Below, piece by piece: positions 12,401 through 27,028 of a DNA stretch of 64,000 nucleotides. The number at the start of each line of letters is the position of its first letter. The first letter of the stretch is position 1. The stretch is taken from contig OZ023267.1 of the NCBI GenBank assembly GCA_964006375.1, positions 40,499,221-40,563,220 of the forward strand, given 5' to 3'. The stretch is from Tillus elongatus. Its lineage: Eukaryota > Arthropoda > Insecta > Coleoptera > Cleridae. The position numbers were made by a program, and so were the translations under genes. The notes under the pieces are model-generated. The model searched no databases. It worked only from the letters and a program-made list of their open reading frames with translations, and was not told where the DNA came from.

Positions 12401-12934
12401 TTAATTAATTAAATCTGATTCAAGAAAGTTAAATAAAAATGTAAAAATTGATTGATCAGAATGTGAGTAAAAATACTACAAGAAATGACTAACAAGCTCC
12501 TAGATATGTGTCTAAGTAGTTCTTTTCTAGGTTTCGTTAAAATATAAGCAAAAAATCTATTGTAAATCAAAAAGGTTTTATGTAAATTGTAAAACCTTGA
12601 ACAATACGATATTCCTACTGGTAAATGCATATAGTGCGTATCTCAGTGGGCTAGGTGTACAGTGGTCGCTATACATCGTAACAATCGACTCCCAGATGTG
12701 CGTTCTAATCCTGGTTAGTGACTTCGCTTTTTATCAATTTTTTTCAGTCTTATTTCACTTTACAGTTATTTAATCTGATTGTTGTTATTCCGATGATTTT
12801 TTTTAGAGAGTTTTTGTATAAAAAATAATTTGATAAAGAGGAGATGAAAGTCTTAAGAGTTAATTCAATTTGAATATGATATCTGGTTGTTTGTTCTTGC
12901 CCTAACTTAGTGAAACCGTTCCATAATACAGTCG
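12400..12934. other. Spacer with no recognised gene
   Basis: AT-rich sequence. I see no supported coding region or repeat copy. Confidence 0.35.
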
Positions 12935-13269
<335 letters not shown>

Positions 13270-13617
13270 ACCTTCCACTTTTCCACGACGGTCCCTCGTG
13301 ATCTGTGTACAATTTTGCGTATTTGTAACGATAGTACCGAAGCAATATTGGCTGACGATAATCTCTCCATCAATTGTCATTAAGAACATTGCCCTTTGTG
13401 TGGCAGGAATGACTAGTTGATTTTTTAAGTGATGTAGACTGTGTATTATTCTATAAAATCCCCATATTTAAAAGCAAACGCAACACATTTCTAATATCTT
13501 GTATATATCTAAGCGATGTATGTATGCAATGTGTTAGTAGGAACATAGTTAACATTCTGATGAAGGAAAATGTGATCTGAAAACATTATTATAACCGCAA
13601 AAAGACAAATTATAGCT

Positions 13618-15372
<1,755 letters not shown>

Positions 15373-16013
15373 GCTGTTTCAAAAAACATGCACCATCGCT
15401 CGTGGGGCAATTCCTTACTAAAAAATAAGAAAAAAAGTTCCTGTGCACATGGGCCCGGAAACGCATAGTTTCCAATATACAGGGAGTTGAATTTTTTTTT
15501 TAATTTTTTATAAATAATTTCAAAACCACTGGATTGATTTTAATGAAACTTGGAACTTAAAAGTGTATTATGAAAGTGCATATTTTCAAGTGAAAATCTA
15601 CTTACAACTGCGTCAGTGGCGTGCGTACGGGGTAACTGTAAAAATTCATTTGGGGAAAAAATATGTGCGCCACTGTCTTTTTCCAATTTTGATACTTCAG
15701 TTATGAAGCTTATTACATAAGCCACAAAAGCTGCCTCTTGGTATTTTTTCGTTCAGGGTATCTCCTGGGAGATATGATTAATTTTATAAAAAGGGGCAAA
15801 GTTCCGATTCGTTGGAGTAATGAAAACAGTAATCGTAAAGTGCCATGAAACTATAATTTTTGACAGTTCTCTAAATTCTACAATTTTGAAGTGCTTTGTA
15901 GGCGTCAAAAGAGTTTTCGTGCTATTCTTTAAATTTTGATACGGTGCAGTATTTTCGTTTTTAGTTATTTGTTGATACTGAGCTGCTCATTAATATTATT
16001 TCCTCCTCTCAAG

Positions 16014-17078
16014 ATGGTTTTCATTAAGTACACTTCAGCGGATTTGACTGATATGTTGTTAATTTATGGACAAACAAATCAAAATGCTAGACAAGCTGTG
16101 CGAGTTTATCAGGAAACTTATCCGCAAAGAAGAATTCCTGACAAAAATATTTTCCCACGTATTGTAAGACATTTGAGAGAAACTGGTTCTTTAAAACCTT
16201 TAAAAGCTGACTCTGGACGCAGAAGATCCCGCCGAACTGTACGAGTTGAAGAGGCAATATTAAATAGAGTTGAACGTGATCCTAGTACAAGTACGAGAAT
16301 TATTGCCACCGAACTGGGTAATATTTCGGCATCATCAGTTCACAGAACTCTGAAGGATCAAAGTTTATATCCCTATCATTTTACACGTGTCCAGGAACTT
16401 CTACCTAAAGACTTTCAACCAAGGGTAATGTTTTGTCAGTGGTTCTTAAACAAACTTAGGCACGACCAACATTTTTCTAAACGTGTACTATTTACTGATG
16501 AGGCGTCATTTACGCGAAAAGGTATCGTAAATTTTCACAATTTACATATATGGGCCGATGAAAACCCACACTCTCTAAGAGTTGCAAATTCGCAGTATCA
16601 ATTTTCCATCAATATTTGGGCTGCTATTATTGAAAATCACATAATTGGTCCTGTTGTTCTACCGAATCGTCTTGACCATGAATCATATTTAAACTTTTTA
16701 CAAAATGATTTGCCGTTGTTACTACCGCTTTTTATGAGAAATGGTACAGTGTGATTCCAGCATGATGGTGCGCCCGCACATTTTGCAGCAGTTGTAAGAA
16801 CATATTTAGCCAACACATACGGTCACCGATGGATTGGTCGTGGAGGTCCGGTGTCATGGCCACCTCGATCTCCGGACCTGAATCCTCTCGATTTTTATTT
16901 ATGGGGTCATTTAAAAGAAATAGTGTATAAAACACCAGTAAATACACGAGAAGAATTGTTGGGAAGAATAGAATATGCATTTGACAGCATTAGAGAAGAT
17001 CAAAATATTTGCAAAATCCAATACCAGAAAACACATGACAAAAAAAGTGTTCAAAAAGCAGTAGGCCATAGAGTCTAA
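16014..17078 (+). pseudogene. Mariner-type transposase with DD41D triad, one nonsense codon
   Basis: Translation from ATG at 16014 gives an N-terminal HTH domain (YTSADLTDMLLIYGQ, RRIPDKNIFPRIVRHLRETGS), a second HTH (STRIIATELGNISASSVHR), then the DDE domain: LFTDEASF with the first Asp, FQHDGAPAHF with the second and RSPDLNPLDFYLWGHLK with the third. Between the second and third Asp I count 41 residues (DD41D). A TGA at 16752-16754 sits exactly where relatives have Trp before FQ.DGAP, so one G-to-A change would explain it. The frame then stays open to the stop at 17076-17078. About 355 codons in total, full length for the family. The possible left TIR is at 15371 (ACAGGCTGTTTCAAAA); no matching right TIR was seen. 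Confidence 0.85.
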
Positions 17079-17299
17079 CAATAGATTTCCACTTTTAACA
17101 TAACTTTCCGTAATGATTTACAATAAAAAAATACTGTGATTTAATTTACAATACTTAATTAGGTAATAATGCTAAGTAATATTATGTGAAACAGTTTAAT
17201 AACGAAACCCGGCAATAACAAATAGAAACTTAAACTCCACAAAACAACACAATTAGAAACGGAACTCAACAAATAATAAAATAGAAACTTAAAAATACA

Positions 17300-18363
17300 C
17301 TAAATAGAAAATTGTTCAACATGGCCACCGTTTTGTTCAATGCACTTTATACACCTTTTTGAATTATGCCTGCAAATTCTGGTGAGGGTGTTTTGGTTAA
17401 TATGATTTATACCTTCCGTGATTCTGTTTCGTAATCCATTGATATTTTGTGGTGGATCGAATTTATACACATCATTCTTCAGAGTACCCCAAAAATAAAA
17501 ATCCATGGGTGTTATATCAGGACTTAGAGCACACCAATAAATGGGCCAATTGTTACAAATGACACGATTATTAAAATTTTGGTACAAAAATTCTTTAACG
17601 ATCCTAGCATTGTGAGCTGGACAACCGTCTTGTTGGTAAAAAGTCTCCTCTAAATTATCATGAACTCTTCTAATTGTTGTTAAGATATCATTTCTCAATA
17701 GATTAAGATACCTCTCCCCAGTTAAATTATTTTCAAAAAAGAACGGACCAACAATGAACTCACCTGAAATTTTTAAAAATTAACTGTCTAATCTACAAAT
17801 AAAAACAACACATTAATACTAAATCTGTCTTGCAATCGTCTTTCTTCCTTTAGGTGGGGATTTTCATTTACCCAATAATGTCTATTATGACAATTTTTAA
17901 ATCTGGATTCATCAGTCCATATTATTTTTGCATCCATCTGCAGAATTAAAGTCGCTTAGGGTAATTGTCAACATTTGAGCCTAGTACGATTGTAGGTTTG
18001 TATGGATGGTAATGGCTGTTTAAATACACGGTGTACCGTACTTTTTTGAACGTCATTATGTTCATCATATAACCGAAGAGATTGCGGAGGGTTTTCGTTT
18101 GAAACCTGTAAGACGGCATTATTTCTTTCTTCATTTCTAGGCATTGGTAGTTTCTTTGCGTGGAAGCTACCGTCGGTCAATAGATTGGTCACTATCCTGC
18201 GAAATATTTTGGTGTTTGGTTGTCGTCTTTCTGTGTAGTTGTTTTGATATGTATTTGCAGCTGTCTCAGTATTTCGGTTAGAACGAATAAAACAGTCTAA
18301 CAACAAAATATTCTTCATTACTGAACATATTGTTGAGTAATATTTAAAATAAACAGGAAACAA
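17300..18363 (-). pseudogene. Second DD41D mariner transposase copy, frameshifted
   Basis: The N-terminal HTH is in the frame ending at 17968 (NTYQNNYTERRQPNTKIFRRIVTNLLTDGS). The first catalytic Asp lies near 17900-17925 (IIWTDESRF). A third frame at 17300-17698 holds YQQDGCPAHNAR and SPDITPMDFYFWGTLKNDVYK. Between the second and third Asp I count 41 residues, so all three acidic residues survive. The segment between FSINV (about 17805) and the EFIVGPFF block (about 17760) is abnormal, with roughly 50 bp of AT-rich sequence that could be an intron or a degraded joint. It is clearly diverged from the copy at 16014. Confidence 0.75.
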
Positions 18364-18599
18364 ACTATTTAGTACAAAATTTTGAGCAACGTGTTAAATA
18401 CACCCCAAACTGTTCAGATAATTAAGAATGACAGTATTCTTAATTGTCGCGATAGTGTTATATCCATAGCAACCGTTCTTCTGTTGTTTTTCACTTATAC
18501 TTATATGATTTTTGTAACTAAGCTTTAAGTGTAATATTATTCTAACAAATAAATAAATTGTTTTAAAAAGTTTTGAGTGTTAACAAGAAAGTTAACTCG

Positions 18600-18975
18600 C
18601 GTCCACATGGTTCTTTCCACAGAGGTCAAAAAGGATCATGGACATTCAACACGACGCTGGACGTGAACTGCTGAAAGACGTTTAACTTTAGTCATCCCTG
18701 AATGTCCGTGGGGTATTTGAAGAATGCTTGTATCTGAAAGGCCCGACCTTTTTGATAATCATTTCATTTTCAAGGGCCGATCGCTTAATACGAGATCTTC
18801 AACAAGGGCAATTCTGTTGTCCGTCACCATTTCCACCGTCATTCCAATCTTTTACAAAGAGGTTAATATTCCCCGTACATCCAGCCGATCTTTGATGCTT
18901 TGAGGTGGAAGACCTTCTAGAGTAAGGAATTCAATAACAGCCCTATACTAAATTTTCGTGACTTCTGACATCATG
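18600..18975 (-). pseudogene. Mariner transposase N-terminal relic
   Basis: Minus-strand frames give EFLTLEGLPPQSIKDRL followed, after stops and shifts, by a second helix-turn-helix-like region ending HGHSGMTKV. This matches the paired-HTH N-terminus common in mariner-like transposases. No catalytic domain remains. Confidence 0.55.
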
Positions 18976-18989
18976 ATGAACAAGAGTTT

Positions 18990-20800
18990 ATCTTACTCGC
19001 GGGGGTGACCCTGCTGGTGGAGTCACGGCGAGGTGCCTACAGGTGAGCTTTTGTCTCATCTGTTCTGGTGCCTCGTCGTGGACGACCTGCTGATAAGAAG
19101 GCTGTCGGAAAGGGGGGGGGGGGGTACAGGGCTATGCTCCAGACATTGTCATCATAGTCCGAGGAAAGGTTAGCAAGTCAGTGTGGGGTCGCATGCAGAT
19201 AGCACTGAAAGTGCTGGAAAGGTGGACGGTTAGCCAAGGGCTCGAGGTAAGTTCCGAGAATGCCACCGTCATACCATTTACGAGGAGGGGGAAGTGGGAG
19301 GGCCACAGAACTCTCACTCTATATGGTAGAAACCTTCCGATGGCCACGGAGGTAAAATATCTTGAGGTCGTATTGGACTCTAAGCTAACCTGGAATGGTC
19401 ACGTTGAAAAAATATTGTCATGACCTTAGCTGTCACTAGGCGGCTATATGGAAAAACTTGAGGACTGAGACTTAGTATGGCTCATTGCCTGTACACAAGG
19501 GTGGTCAAACCATCGTTAACATACGTGGCACGGATTTGGTGGCCTAAGGTGACACAATCCAGTGCCAAACAAAAACTGGGCAAGATTCAGAGGACGGCTT
19601 GCCTAGGCAACACAGGGGCCATGACCTCAACCCCAACAGCCGCCATGGAGGTGTTGCTGGATCTGCCCCCTTACACTTTGTTATCATGGGGGAGGCTAGG
19701 GTAAAGCAATACAGACTAGCCTGTAATAATATATTGAAGGCCGACCCAGGCTACAGGGGCCACTGCAATATTCAAGAGATCGTGAAGGAGCCCATGCTTG
19801 AAATGAGGTCAGACTTCGCGAGTTCGCGATTCTGTAGGGAAAATAAGTTTACAGTGGTAATCCCCGACCGCGAGGAATGGCGGGGGGAGACGCCGGGCCT
19901 ACCACGGGACACGGTCGTCTGGTTCACATACGTCTCCAGCGAGGAGCGTGGGACGGGGGCAGGCGTTTAATCGGAAGGACCGTGGGTAAGTCACAGTATT
20001 TCCCTCGGGGCACATCCAAGGGTCTTTCAGGTCGAAATGTACAGAATCTTGCACTGCGTGCGAGAGAACAAAAAGAGGGGCTACACCAACAAACGGATCC
20101 TAATAGCCACAGATAGCCAGGCAGCCCTTTAGGTCCTAAGTAGTCCACGATAAATTCTAGGCTGGTTAGTGAATGCAGAGACGAGACGAGCGACCTGGCT
20201 GGGCAGAATAAGGTCACCCTCATCTGGGTGCCGGGTCACTCGGCGGTCAAAGGCAATGAAGAAGCTGAGCGTCTCGCGAAGAGAGGATCAGCAGAACCAT
20301 TTACGGGACCAAACTTGGTCCTGGGCGAATCGAAAGACACGGCCAGGGGAACCACCAAGTCCTAGGTCAGGGACCAGCATAAGTCATACAGGGAAGATTG
20401 CACAGGGCTTAGACATGGGAAGACACTAATTGGGTATTCCAGTTCAAAGAGAGCTGTGGAGCTGCTAAATCTTAGTAGAGGACAGCTCAGAAACATAACA
20501 GGACTCTTAGCGGGACACATAGCTGCCAAGAAACACATTCATAAAATGACGCGGTTCGAGGGGAACTGGCATGCAGACGAGGGGAAGGAATTAGACCAGC
20601 ATATCTTGTGCGAGGGTAAAGCTCTGGACTGCAAAAGACCACTGAACTACGGACAGCCTAGACCGGAGACAGAGCAATACAAAACTTCACCCTACCACTT
20701 GCTTTGCAGACTAGTTCAAGAGAAGAAAAGACAAAGGGCATGCACAATAAGCCAAAAGTTGCGGTGCTATCGGGGCGGCAAAGACGCGGAAGAATCCTAA
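18990..20800 (+). pseudogene. LOA-like non-LTR element, RT + RNase H, heavily frameshifted
   Basis: Starting near 19040 the plus strand shows LLSHLFWCLVVDDLL, then IVIIVRGK just after the catalytic region, then ENATVIPFTRRGKWEGHRTLTLYGR and KYLEVVLDSKLTWNGHVEK. The RT thumb follows (ARIWWPKVTQ, QRTACLNTGAM-like, EVLLDLPPYT). Near 20090-20300 an RNase H domain appears in shifted frames (ATDSQAAL, LIWVPGHSAVKGNEEAERLAKRG), and the C-terminal tail extends to about 20800. A poly-G run at 19110-19121 disrupts the RT catalytic region. At least four frame changes are needed. Confidence 0.72.
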
Positions 20801-21180
20801 GGGAAAAAAGTGTCAGTTATAAGAAAACAAATTGAGATAAAACTTATTTTTGTTTTCTCCAATGCTAATAAGACTTGAACTAATATATTGCCCAATTTTG
20901 TTACGCTGCAATATCCTCGATCTATGCCAGGCCGGGACTTTTGGCGCTTATCTCGTAATGTGAATTATTAAGTAAGCTTTAGGTAATATTTTTGCGCAGT
21001 ACGGGAGTGACTAAAACTTTCGTCTGGAATGCAGTGACATGTTGGCTTCGAATATAAAACAGTTGCAAACACGGCATGCTTTATGTTAAGGAGCGGAGGA
21101 TAATTAGGGAGCAACTCGTAGAACTAGGCTAATTTTGACATAGTAACGAAGTAATAAAGTTTAATAAATAAAATAAACTT
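20801..21180. other. Spacer, nothing recognised
   Basis: Possible 3' UTR of the preceding LOA-like element, but no tail or target duplication could be identified. Confidence 0.3.
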
Positions 21181-21643
21181 CAACAATGCCTACAACTAAT
21201 TTAACCAAATGAATTTAAAACCGAAATCTTTACATAATGACTCTTAGTTAAAAAGTCTCTACTTATCTCTACATAATTGAAATCAAAAGTCTCTACATTT
21301 TTAAAGCAACTGTTTCTGATACAAGTCACTACATTTTCAAAGCAAAAGCCTCCATATTGATCTTTGCATTTTCAAAGTAAAAGTCTCCGATAATGTTTAT
21401 CAACAACACTACTTATAACCTTGCTTGGTCTACATAATACATAAATTTCAAATCCCAGCAGTCAGCATTCCTTGTACTGTACACTGCAATTTCAACTTGT
21501 TTATTATTTAGATAAATATGTAATATTATTTCAATTCCAATGTTTATGATAGACCTGTGACCTACTTCTACATGAAATATTACATTAATTGTTGTAGCGA
21601 CTTTTCCTATAACTTAATTATAATTATAAATTGAATGATATTA
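21181..21643 (+). repeat. Partial satellite monomer, left of the non-LTR insertion
   Basis: From about 21230 the sequence matches the 3' portion of the ~740-bp monomers at 23-26 kb (AAAAAGTCTCTACTTATCTC, TATCAACAACACTACTTATA and GTTGTAGCGACTTTT blocks). It ends at AATGATATTA (21634-21643), which is repeated at 23012-23021 as the target-site duplication of the inserted element. Confidence 0.8.
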
Positions 21644-23011
21644 AGCCCTAATATTTACCGATGGATCCAAAACATCAGATTCCGTAGGGTGTAGTATATA
21701 CTGCGAATCGACGACATCGAGTTTCGTTTTTAAGCTACACAAAGAAACCAGCAGAAACAATAGCAGTTATCAAAGCTCTTGAAATGGCCATGGGAATAGA
21801 ATCACATTCCAAAATTAATAATAATAACCGACAGCAAGTCGTTACTATTGGCTCTGAAGGAGCCCTCTAAGGTATTCAAGGACCCACTTATAGGCATTAT
21901 TAGATCCAATTACCTAAACTTAGTGAGGGCTGGAAAAACAGCTATATTTATGTGGATAAAAGCACATGCACATATCAAGGGCAATGAAGAAGCAGATAAA
22001 CTGGCAAAAAATGCAACAATAATAGGAGACAGTTGCAATATACTCTTAACGAGAGATCTTCTCCCTACCTGTAAACGACACATGAGGAAAGAATGGTCAG
22101 ATCAATGGAGCAAACAACAAGCCATAGTAAAAAGTAAATTTCACCAAATATTTCCCACCTTCTCTTCTAAATCGATCTCAGAAATAGTCCCTACTAACAG
22201 AGTAATATACATAACACTTGCTAGAATCATCGTAGGGCATGGTGCTACCAAAAAGCAACTATTTAAAATGGGGTTGGCAGACAATCCACTGTGCAGTTGT
22301 GATGGAACCAGTGTGTGTGATATTAATCATATCTTTTTTAATTGTAAGAAACACATCCATGCATGTAACAATCTAGTTAAAAAATGTCTTGATCAAGGAG
22401 TTCCACTACCATTAAATATATCATATTTGTTGCATGTAGCGTTCTATGTTGAAAAAGAGATGATGCATATACTTTTGAACTTCATTAAATGTAATAAATT
22501 ACATGAGGTAATTTAGCTCAACGTAAAAAGATATAAATTTTGTTCTGTTTTTTATAGTAATTTTGTGGAAGAAATTGACATTATAGTTAATAGTCATATA
22601 ATTATAGATTCCTTTTGTCTGCCCTGTGTCTAACCCATCTTTACCGTGGTCCAGTCTAGTTTGTCTCAAATAAAGTCGCCTTGGTGGACCCCTAGGCGTG
22701 AAGTTTGTGATCCCATGTCTTTTTCCTTAATTTTAATCCTAGTTTATAAGACTTTAACACATACACCTTACCCACAAAAATAAAATGTAAAGTATGATGG
22801 GCATAGTCTCTCTTCGTAAATTATTATTGGTTTACATGAAGTAAAGGAAATATAAGTGTTTGTTTGCTGAGCTTGGTAGACGATAGCATAGAGAATCCTT
22901 TTTTTAAAATGTAAAACATCATATTATAATAGGGAGCTGTAGCACTAGTTGTTGACCTGGAGTGACCGTGGATAAAAGAGCTTTGCTCGAGGCCAAAACA
23001 AGTTTTAAAAA
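21644..23011 (+). mobile_element. 5'-truncated non-LTR retrotransposon inserted in the satellite
   Basis: It is flanked by a 10-bp duplication, AATGATATTA at 21634-21643 and 23012-23021, and the flanks together rebuild an uninterrupted satellite monomer. It starts within RNase H, carries a C-terminal ORF and a ~490-bp 3' UTR, and ends in an A-rich segment. 5' truncation plus a target duplication is the hallmark of target-primed reverse transcription. Confidence 0.8.
21650..22516 (+). pseudogene. RNase H and cysteine-containing C-terminus of a Jockey/I/R1-like ORF2
   Basis: Near 21650 the frame reads IFTDGSKTSDSVGCSIY, the first RNase H motif. After one frameshift it reads IAVIKALEMAMGIE, and after another ITDSKSLLLALKEP, which continues into the open frame from 21848. 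That frame has FMWIKAHAHIKGNEEADKLAKNA, the last RNase H motifs, then TLARIIVGHGATKKQLFKMGLADNPLCSC and HIFFNCKKH, the cysteine/histidine tail usual at the end of these proteins. The RT and endonuclease are absent because the copy is truncated. Confidence 0.8.
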
Positions 23012-23019
23012 AATGATAT

Positions 23020-26000
23020 TAAAAAATATATTTTCACGATTAGGAAGGCCCTCTTAGATAGTTTCCTGTTCTATGAACACGTTATTAATGTTGTACGCTG
23101 TATTCTTAGCCTCAATAGTGGGCTAAGTAATATATGTTTTAAGCACATAACTGTTGATCACTTTTAGCATAACCCTTGTATACCGTAGAATTAATTAGGT
23201 ACATACTCCAGAATTGATTGAACCTTATAAACCATGCCCCACCCAATGATCGCATCATAAATCACGTCCTGTAATTAAGTTTGATAGATATTATTGAAAA
23301 AGAAGGCAAGACATCGTTATACTCACGAAAAATAGTGCAAAATCGATTATCATCATTTACATAATGAATCTTAATTAAAAAGTCTCTACTTATCTCTACA
23401 TAATTGAAATAAAAAATCTCTACATTTTCAAAGCAACTGTCTCTGATATTAGCCACTACATTTTCAAAGCAAAAGTCTCCATATTGATCTTTGCATTTTC
23501 AAAGCAAAAGTCTCCGATAATGTTTATCAACAACACTACTTATAACCTTGCTTGGTCTACATAATACATAAATTGCAAACCTCAGCAGTCAGCATTCCTT
23601 GTACTGTACACTGCAATTCCAACTTGTTTATTATTTAGATAAATATGTAATATTATTTCAAGGCCAATGTTCATGATAGATCTATGACCTGCTTCTACAT
23701 GAAATATTACATTAATTGTTGTAGCGACTTTTTCTTAATTATAAATGGAATAATATTAAAAAATATGTTTTCACGATTAGGAAGGCCCTCTTAGATAGTT
23801 TCCTGTTCTATGAACACGTTATTAATGTTGTACGCTGTATTCTTAGCCTCAATAGTGGGCTAAGTAATATATGTTTTAAGCACATAACTGTTGATTACTT
23901 TTAGCATAACCCTTGTATACCGTAGAATTAATTAGGTACATACTCCAGAATTGATTGAACCTTATAAACCATGCCCCACCCAATGATCGCATCATAAATC
24001 ACGTCCTGTAATTAAGTTTGATAGATATTATTGAAAAAGAAGGCAAGACATCGTTATACTCACGAAAAATAGTGCAAAATCGATTATCATCATTTACATA
24101 ATGAATCTTAATTAAAAAGTCTCTACTTATCTCTACATAATTGAAATTAAAAATCTCTACATTTTCAAAGCAACTGTCTCTGATATTAGTCACTACATTT
24201 TCAAAGCAAAAGTCTCCATATTGATCTTTGCATTTTCAAAGCAAAAGTCTCCGATAATGTTTATCAACAACACTATTTATAACCTTGCTTGGTCTACATA
24301 ATACATAAATTGCAAACCTCAGCAGTCAAAATTCCTTATACTGTACACTGCAATTTCAACTTGTTTATTATTTAGATAAATATGTAATATTATTTCAATG
24401 CCAATGTTTATGATAGACCTGTGACCTACTTCTACATGAAATATTACATTAATTGTTGTAGCGACTTTTTCTATAACTAAATTTTAATTATAAATTCAAT
24501 GATATTAAAAAATATATTTTCACGATTAGGAAGGCCCTCTTAGATAGTTTTCTGTTCTATGAACACGTTATTAATGTTGTGAGCTGTATTCTTAGCCTCC
24601 ATTATGGGCTAAGTAATATATGTTTTAAGCACATAACTGTTGATCACTTTTAGCATAACCCTTGTATACCGTAGAATTAATTAGGTGCATACTCCAGAAT
24701 TGATTGAACCTTATAAACCATGCCCTACCCAATGATCTCATCATAAATCACGTCCCGTAATTAAGTTTGATAGATATTTTGAAAAAGAAAACAATAAATC
24801 TTTATACTCACGAAAAATAGTGCAACATCGATTATCATCATTTACATAATGAATCTTAATTAAAAAGTCTCTACTTATCTCTACATAATTGAAATTAAAA
24901 ATCTCTACATTTTCAAAGCAACTGTCTCTGATATTAGCCACTACATTTTCAAAGCAAAAGTCTCCATATTGATCTTTGCATTTTCAAAGCAAAAGTCTAC
25001 GATAATGTTTATCAACAACACTACTTATAACCTTGCTTGGTCTACATAATACATAAATTGCAAACCTCAACAGTCATCATTCCTTGTACTGTACACTGCA
25101 ATTCCAACTTGTTTATTATTTAGATAAATATGTAATATTATTTTAAGGCCAATGTTCATGATAGATCTATGACCTGCTTTTACATGAAATATTACATTAA
25201 TTGTTGTAGCGACTTTTTCTTAATTATAAATGGAATAATATTAAAAAATATGTTTTCACGATTAGGAAGGCCCTCTTAAATAGTTTCCTGTTCTATGAAC
25301 ACGTTATTAATGTTGTAAGCTGTATTCTCAGCCTCAATTGTGGGCTAAGTAATATATGTTTTAAGCACATAACTGTTGATCACTTTTAGCATAACCCCTG
25401 TATACCGTAGAATTAATTAGGTACATACTCCAGAATTGATTGAACCTTATAAACCATGCCCCACCCAATGATCGCATCATAAATCACGTCCTGTAATTAA
25501 GTTTGATAGATATTATTGAAAAAGAAGGCAAGACATCGTTATACTCACGAAAAATAGTGCAAAATCGATTATCATCATTTACATAATGAATCTTAATTGA
25601 AAAGTCTCTACTTATCTCTACATAATTGAAATTAAAAATCTCTACATTTTCAAAGCAACTGTCTCTGATATTAGTCACTACATTTTCAAAGCAAAAGTTT
25701 CCATATTGATCTTTGCATTTTCAAAGCAAAAGTGTCCGATAATGTTTATCAACAACACTACTTATAACCTTGCTTGGTCTACATAATACATAAATTGCAA
25801 ACCTCAACAGTCAGCATTCCTTGTACTGTACACTGCAATTCCAACTTGTTTATTATTTAGATAAATATGTAATATTATTTCAAGGCCAATGTTCATGATA
25901 GATCTATGACCTGCTTCCACATGAAATATTACATTAATTGTTGTAGCGACTTTTTCTATAACTAAATTTTAATTATAAATTCAATGATATTAAAAAATAT

Positions 26001-26330
26001 ATTTTCACGATTAGGAAGGCCCTCTTAGATAGTTTTCTGTTCTATGAACACGTTATTAATGTTGTGAGTTGTATTCTTAGCCTCAATTGTGGGCTAAGTA
26101 ATATATGTTTTAAGCACATAACTGTTGATTACTTTTAGCATAACCCTTGTATACCGTAGAATTAATTAGGTACATACTCCAGAATTGATTGAACCTTATA
26201 AACCATGCCCCACCCAATGATCGCATCATAAATCACGTCCCGTAATTAAGTTTGATAGATATTATTGAAAAAGAAAACAAGAAATCGTTATACTCACGAA
26301 AAATAGTGGAAAATCGATTATCAATTACTT
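23020..26330 (+). repeat. Satellite array, monomers of ~740 bp (four full, one partial)
   Basis: The block ATTTTCACGATTAGGAAGGC (or its TGTTTTCACG variant) recurs at about 23030, 23768, 24517, 25256 and 26005, giving periods of roughly 737-749 bp. Monomers are very similar and each contains several short sub-repeats built on CATTTTCAAAGCAA. Two monomer subtypes differ at diagnostic blocks and tend to alternate. A ~64-codon minus-strand ORF occurs in each unit (23262-23456, 23999-24193, 24741-24941, 25484-25678), probably by descent alone. The array ends at about 26330 within a fifth monomer. Confidence 0.93.
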
Positions 26331-26966
26331 CCATATATCCTGTGAAACAATTTATTTTTATTTTATGCCAACAATTTGGGTTTCCGTTTGTTCAGACAAG
26401 CATATAAAAAGATTGGTAGCTAAGGGAAGTTGTCTTGTTGTTAAGAAAAGGATGGTAAAGGACGTTATAAAGGGGATATCCCGGAAGATGCATGGCAATG
26501 TAGCACGAGATACGAGCCACGATAGCCGTGTGCACATCCCCGTGCACTGAAGCTGGAACTGCGTTTATTCAGTTATTAATTTATTGCTCTATTTGAATTT
26601 GTCTTCAACTTTGCCAACTAAAATCAATAATTCACTGCTGGTGTGATATTTAATTAATCCTCTGTGGCACAGTGAATCCCACCAAGATGATTAAAACATT
26701 CGCTGTGGAAAATGAATCGCCAAAGGATAATAAATATTTTTTACACTTTAGAGGCGTTGATAATGCCTGTCGTCTGACTAAATCATGAATTTATATTCAA
26801 AGTAAATTTTGATAATTATCGCCGTACCAACCATTGAGTATTAAATACTTTCATAAATTATTTTCCGCCTTTTCTAGAAAACAAGTAACTGCTGGTGTCT
26901 CAGGCTTCATAAATTAAATAGTACTTTAACAACGGCGATGCTGAATCTAGTTTAATACAAAAAAGG
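26331..26966. other. Spacer; no supported gene
   Basis: A 61-codon basic ORF (26365-26550) shows no motif that I recognise. The rest is unique-looking AT-rich DNA. Confidence 0.35.
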
Positions 26967-27028
26967 TCGGGACACAGCAAGTGCATTATAGTAGTGAATT
27001 TTCATAAGAAATGTACAATATTAGTAAT

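Noticed and set aside
23262..25678. CRISPR-like or gene-family interpretation of the repeated small ORFs
   Set aside because: Spacing is ~740 bp of contiguous homologous sequence; it is a satellite array, with no short repeat-spacer structure.
26365..26550. Small basic protein gene after the satellite
   Set aside because: 61 codons, no motif and no context; chance ORF is more likely.
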